From contig NZ_DJKE01000008.1 of assembly GCF_002434505.1 (NCBI RefSeq), positions 175,300 to 239,299 of the forward strand: DNA of 64,000 nt, given 5' to 3'. The notes below the pieces were generated by a model. The model saw only the letters and a program-made list of their open reading frames with translations. It searched no databases and was not told the DNA's origin. Made by a program: the position numbers and the translations under genes. Shown piece after piece: positions 61,306 through 64,000 of the stretch. How positions within the stretch are numbered: position 1 is the stretch's first letter; each line of letters starts with the position of its first letter. The DNA is from Brevundimonas sp. UBA6550. Lineage in GTDB: Bacteria > Pseudomonadota > Alphaproteobacteria > Caulobacterales > Caulobacteraceae.

Positions 61306-63555
61306 ATGCGCACCGTCCTTCTCGCCTCGACCATCCTCCTGTCCGCCACATCGGCGCTTGCCCAGGAGACGCCCTCCAACATCCTGACGCCCGAGCGGGT
61401 GTTCGCCAGCCCCAATCTGAACGGGCCGGTGGCCAAGGGCGTCAGCCTGTCGCCGGATGGGCAGTTGGTCGCCTTCCTGCGCTCGCGGCCGGACAATGTG
61501 GATGTTCAGGACCTGTGGGCCGCGCCGACCGGGGCGGGCGAGCCCTACAAGCTGATCGACGCGCGGGCCCTGGTCCCCGACGCCGGCGAACTGTCGGAGG
61601 CCGAGAAGGCGCGGCGCGAGCGGATGCGGATCAGTGCGCGCGGCGTGGTGGAATATTCTTGGGACCAACAGGGCCGCTACATCCTGGCGCCGCTGGAAGG
61701 CGACATCTTCCTGGCGAACCGGGCGGACGGCAAGGTGCGCCGCCTGACCGAGACGCCCGCCGACGAGATCGACGCCAAGGTCTCGCCCAAGGGCAGCTAT
61801 GTCTCCTATGTCCGGGATCAGAATCTGATCGTCTATGATCTGGCCAGCGGCAGGGAGACGCCGATCACCGACGACGGCGCCGGCCTGATCACCTGGGCCA
61901 CCGCCGAGTTCATCGCTCAGGAGGAGATGGACCGCGATACGGGCTATTGGTGGAGCCCGGACGAACGCTACATCGCCATGACCCGCGTGGACGAAAGCCC
62001 GGTCGACGTCGTGCCGCGCTTCGAGATCACCGGCGGCGGCGCGACCATGGTCGAGCAGCGCTATCCCCGCGCGGGCCGACCCAATGCGGTGGTCGAACTG
62101 TATGTCCGCGACCTGCAGAGCGGGGCGCGGGTCAAGGTGGATTTGGGCGCCAACACCGACATCTATCTGGCGCGGGTCAACTGGTCCGGCGACGGCAGAA
62201 CCCTGTATGTCCAGCGTCAGTCGCGCGACCAGAAGACGCTGGACCTCTTGAGCGTCGATCCGACCACCGGCGCCTCGCGGGTGATCCTGAGCCAGAAGGC
62301 CCAGGCCTGGGTCGATCTGAACGACGATTTCCGCGTGCTGTCGGACGGGCGCTTCATCTGGTCCAACGAGGATTCGGGCTGGCGGCACCTGTATCTGTAC
62401 GATCGCAACGGCCGACGTCTGCGGGCCATCACGCGCGGCGACTATCCGGTCAAGCACCTGGACGGGGTCAACGAACAGACCGGCGACGTCTATTTCACCG
62501 CCTCGATGCGCGACGGCAAGGAACTGCAGATCGAGCAGCAGATGTTCCGCGCCAATCTGAACCGCACGGTCGATCCGGTCGCGGTGACGCCGGACGGCGG
62601 CTGGTGGACCGTGTCCGTGAACGGGCCGGCGACGGCCTATGTCGGCAACTATTCCGATCCGGCGACGCCGCCGCAGTCGGCGCTGTACCGGATCGACGGG
62701 ACGCGGGTGCGCTGGATCGAGGAGAACAGGCTGGACGCCGGCCATCCCTTCGCCCCCTACGCCTCGCGCCTGCGCGCGCCCGAGTTCGGGACGATGCAGA
62801 GCCATGGCCAGACCCTGGTCTGGCGCATGACCACGCCGCCCGACTTCGATCCGTCCAAGACGTATCCGGTGGTGATGCAGGTCTATGGCGGCCCCGGCAC
62901 CGGCGCGGGCGTGCAGAAGAGCTGGCAGCCCCTGACCAACCAATTGCTGACCGAGGCGGGCTATATCGTCTTCCGCGTCGACAATCGCGGCGAGGGGGAT
63001 CGCTCGCAGGCGTTCGAGACCAGCATCTATCGGCGTCTGGGCATTCCGGCGGTCGAGGATCAGGCCCAGGCCGCGCAATGGCTGAAGACGCTGCCCTATG
63101 TCGATCCCGACCATATCGCGGTGATGGGCTGGAGCTTCGGCGGCTTCCTGAGCCTGCTGACCCTGACGGACAAGGACGCGAACCTGGCGGCGGCCCTGGC
63201 GGGCGCGGCGCCGACGGAGTGGAGCCTGTACGACACCCACTACACCGAACGCTATATGTCCACGCCCCAGGCCAACCCGGAAGGCTACGCCGCCACCGAC
63301 ATCCTGCCGCGTCTGGACGACATGACCGGGCGGCTGTTGATCCTGCACGGGATGGCCGACGACAATGTCATCTTCGGCAATGCGACCCGCGTCATCGACG
63401 CCCTGCAGGCCAAGAGCCAGCCGTTCGAGATGATGCTGTATCCCGGCCAGCGGCACGGCGTCCGCGGCGATCCGAGGCAACTGCAGCAATGGCGCACCTA
63501 TCTGGACTTCCTGGACCGCACCATCGGCAAGCGGGCCGCGCCCAACGCGGACTGA
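61306..63555 (+). CDS. S9 family dipeptidyl peptidase IV-type serine peptidase
   Basis: 749 residues. Signal peptide MRTVLLASTILLSATSALAQ. The DPP4_N beta-propeller occupies about residues 100-470, including 'EFIAQEEMDRDTGYWWSPDE' (the EE-motif that binds the substrate N-terminus). The hydrolase domain has 'VMGWSFGGFLSLLTL' (Ser), 'HGMADDNVIFGN' (Asp) and 'GQRHGVRG' (His). It cleaves X-Pro or X-Ala dipeptides from peptide N-termini in the periplasm. Start has no strong Shine-Dalgarno but the signal peptide fits exactly. Confidence 0.94.
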   Translation: MRTVLLASTILLSATSALAQETPSNILTPERVFASPNLNGPVAKGVSLSPDGQLVAFLRSRPDNVDVQDLWAAPTGAGEPYKLIDARALVPDAGELSEAEKARRERMRISARGVVEYSWDQQGRYILAPLEGDIFLANRADGKVRRLTETPADEIDAKVSPKGSYVSYVRDQNLIVYDLASGRETPITDDGAGLITWATAEFIAQEEMDRDTGYWWSPDERYIAMTRVDESPVDVVPRFEITGGGATMVEQRYPRAGRPNAVVELYVRDLQSGARVKVDLGANTDIYLARVNWSGDGRTLYVQRQSRDQKTLDLLSVDPTTGASRVILSQKAQAWVDLNDDFRVLSDGRFIWSNEDSGWRHLYLYDRNGRRLRAITRGDYPVKHLDGVNEQTGDVYFTASMRDGKELQIEQQMFRANLNRTVDPVAVTPDGGWWTVSVNGPATAYVGNYSDPATPPQSALYRIDGTRVRWIEENRLDAGHPFAPYASRLRAPEFGTMQSHGQTLVWRMTTPPDFDPSKTYPVVMQVYGGPGTGAGVQKSWQPLTNQLLTEAGYIVFRVDNRGEGDRSQAFETSIYRRLGIPAVEDQAQAAQWLKTLPYVDPDHIAVMGWSFGGFLSLLTLTDKDANLAAALAGAAPTEWSLYDTHYTERYMSTPQANPEGYAATDILPRLDDMTGRLLILHGMADDNVIFGNATRVIDALQAKSQPFEMMLYPGQRHGVRGDPRQLQQWRTYLDFLDRTIGKRAAPNAD

Positions 63556-63677
63556 CGGTCGGACCCGCCGGTCGAGCATCCTTTCGCTCCGCCGCGCTTT
63601 CGGAGAGTGGGGCCGAAGGCCGCGGGTGAGGGTTCAAGGATGGCGAGACAGGGCGAAAGCACGCGGAAGGTCGCCCC

Positions 63678-63956
63678 ATGAGCGACCTGATCGCCAATGT
63701 CGTCGGTTCGGCGGCGGCGGTGTGTTCCATCACCAGTTTCGCGCCCCAGGCGATCAAGATCTGGAAAGAGCGCGATGCGTCGTCGGTCAGTCTGAAGACC
63801 TATTCGCTGACGGTGACCTGTTTCGTGCTGTGGGTCGTCTATGGGGTGATGACCAAGGCCTGGCCGGTCACGGTCGCCAACGCCTGCGCCCTGGTGATGG
63901 CGTCGGGGGTGCTGGTCATGAAGTGGCGGTTTCGCGACGGCGACCCCGACGCCTGA
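63678..63956 (+). CDS. SemiSWEET-type sugar transporter
   Basis: 92 residues, three helices forming one triple-helix bundle: 'VVGSAAAVCSITSFAPQAIKIWKERDASSVSLKTYSLTVTCFVLWVVYGV'. The 'PQ' kink of helix 1 and the 'W..YG' end of helix 2 match the bacterial SemiSWEET/MtN3 family, which dimerises to move sugars down their gradient. GGAAGG lies seven bases before the start. The remaining 63957-64000 holds nothing seen. Confidence 0.9.
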   Translation: MSDLIANVVGSAAAVCSITSFAPQAIKIWKERDASSVSLKTYSLTVTCFVLWVVYGVMTKAWPVTVANACALVMASGVLVMKWRFRDGDPDA

Positions 63957-64000
63957 CGGTTTGATCCTGATCAAGGCGGCCGTGGGCGTTCGCGCGCACA

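Overview
The window is GC-rich chromosomal DNA from an alphaproteobacterium, most likely a Caulobacterales member close to Brevundimonas/Caulobacter. This is inferred from gene content: three large TonB-dependent receptors, a FecI/FecR surface-signalling pair, an HWE-family histidine kinase with a single-domain response regulator, a DPP-IV-type S9 peptidase, and a histidine-utilisation locus of the HutF/HutG (five-step) type. No phage, plasmid or transposase gene and no CRISPR array was seen.

Layout. 1-6.3 kb, housekeeping: a TPM-domain/LemA pair and folD on the minus strand, then a five-repeat PPC-domain exported protein, type 2 IPP isomerase (fni), and mntP behind a yybP-ykoY (Mn2+) riboswitch whose 3' part can mask the mntP Shine-Dalgarno. 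6.3-13.7 kb: a complete hut locus as two divergent operons (hutG-hutU-hutH and hutF-hutC-hutI) around a 14-bp perfect palindrome that should be the HutC operator. 13.7-18.8 kb: HWE kinase plus response regulator, a carboxylesterase and glutathione reductase. 18.8-32.6 kb: a surface-acquisition locus with a TonB receptor and a secreted metallophosphoesterase on the plus strand, and on the minus strand a PI-PLC/PAP2 fusion enzyme, a TonB receptor, a FecI-type sigma, FecR and an STN-domain transducing receptor. I infer that it acquires an organophosphorus or inositol/lipid-derived nutrient.

32.6-55.6 kb is an accessory region. It carries redox and detoxification genes (pirin, quinone oxidoreductase, two alpha/beta hydrolases, a DHA2-type MFS pump, an alcohol dehydrogenase/MBL hydrolase/aldehyde dehydrogenase/Old Yellow Enzyme cluster, a Gfo/Idh oxidoreductase, an aldo-keto reductase, a cupin) and LysR and OmpR regulators. 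It also holds at least seven broken genes: a frameshifted HEPN gene, a KAP-type NTPase remnant, an internally deleted MFS transporter, a Tat-signal stub, a probable SnoaL-like remnant, a response-regulator tail, and a MacB permease without its ATPase. The last two are fused head to head at one deletion scar near 54.6 kb, which leaves an orphan sensor kinase on one side and an intact outer-membrane efflux factor on the other.

55.6-64 kb returns to ordinary chromosome: the NodT-type efflux lipoprotein, tRNA-Lys(CTT), an amino-acid permease overlapping an Hpt-domain gene, a ParE/antitoxin pair behind a chorismate mutase, ferredoxin-NADP reductase, a DPP-IV-type peptidase and a SemiSWEET transporter.

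All assignments come from reading motifs and family resemblance by eye; no database search was run.
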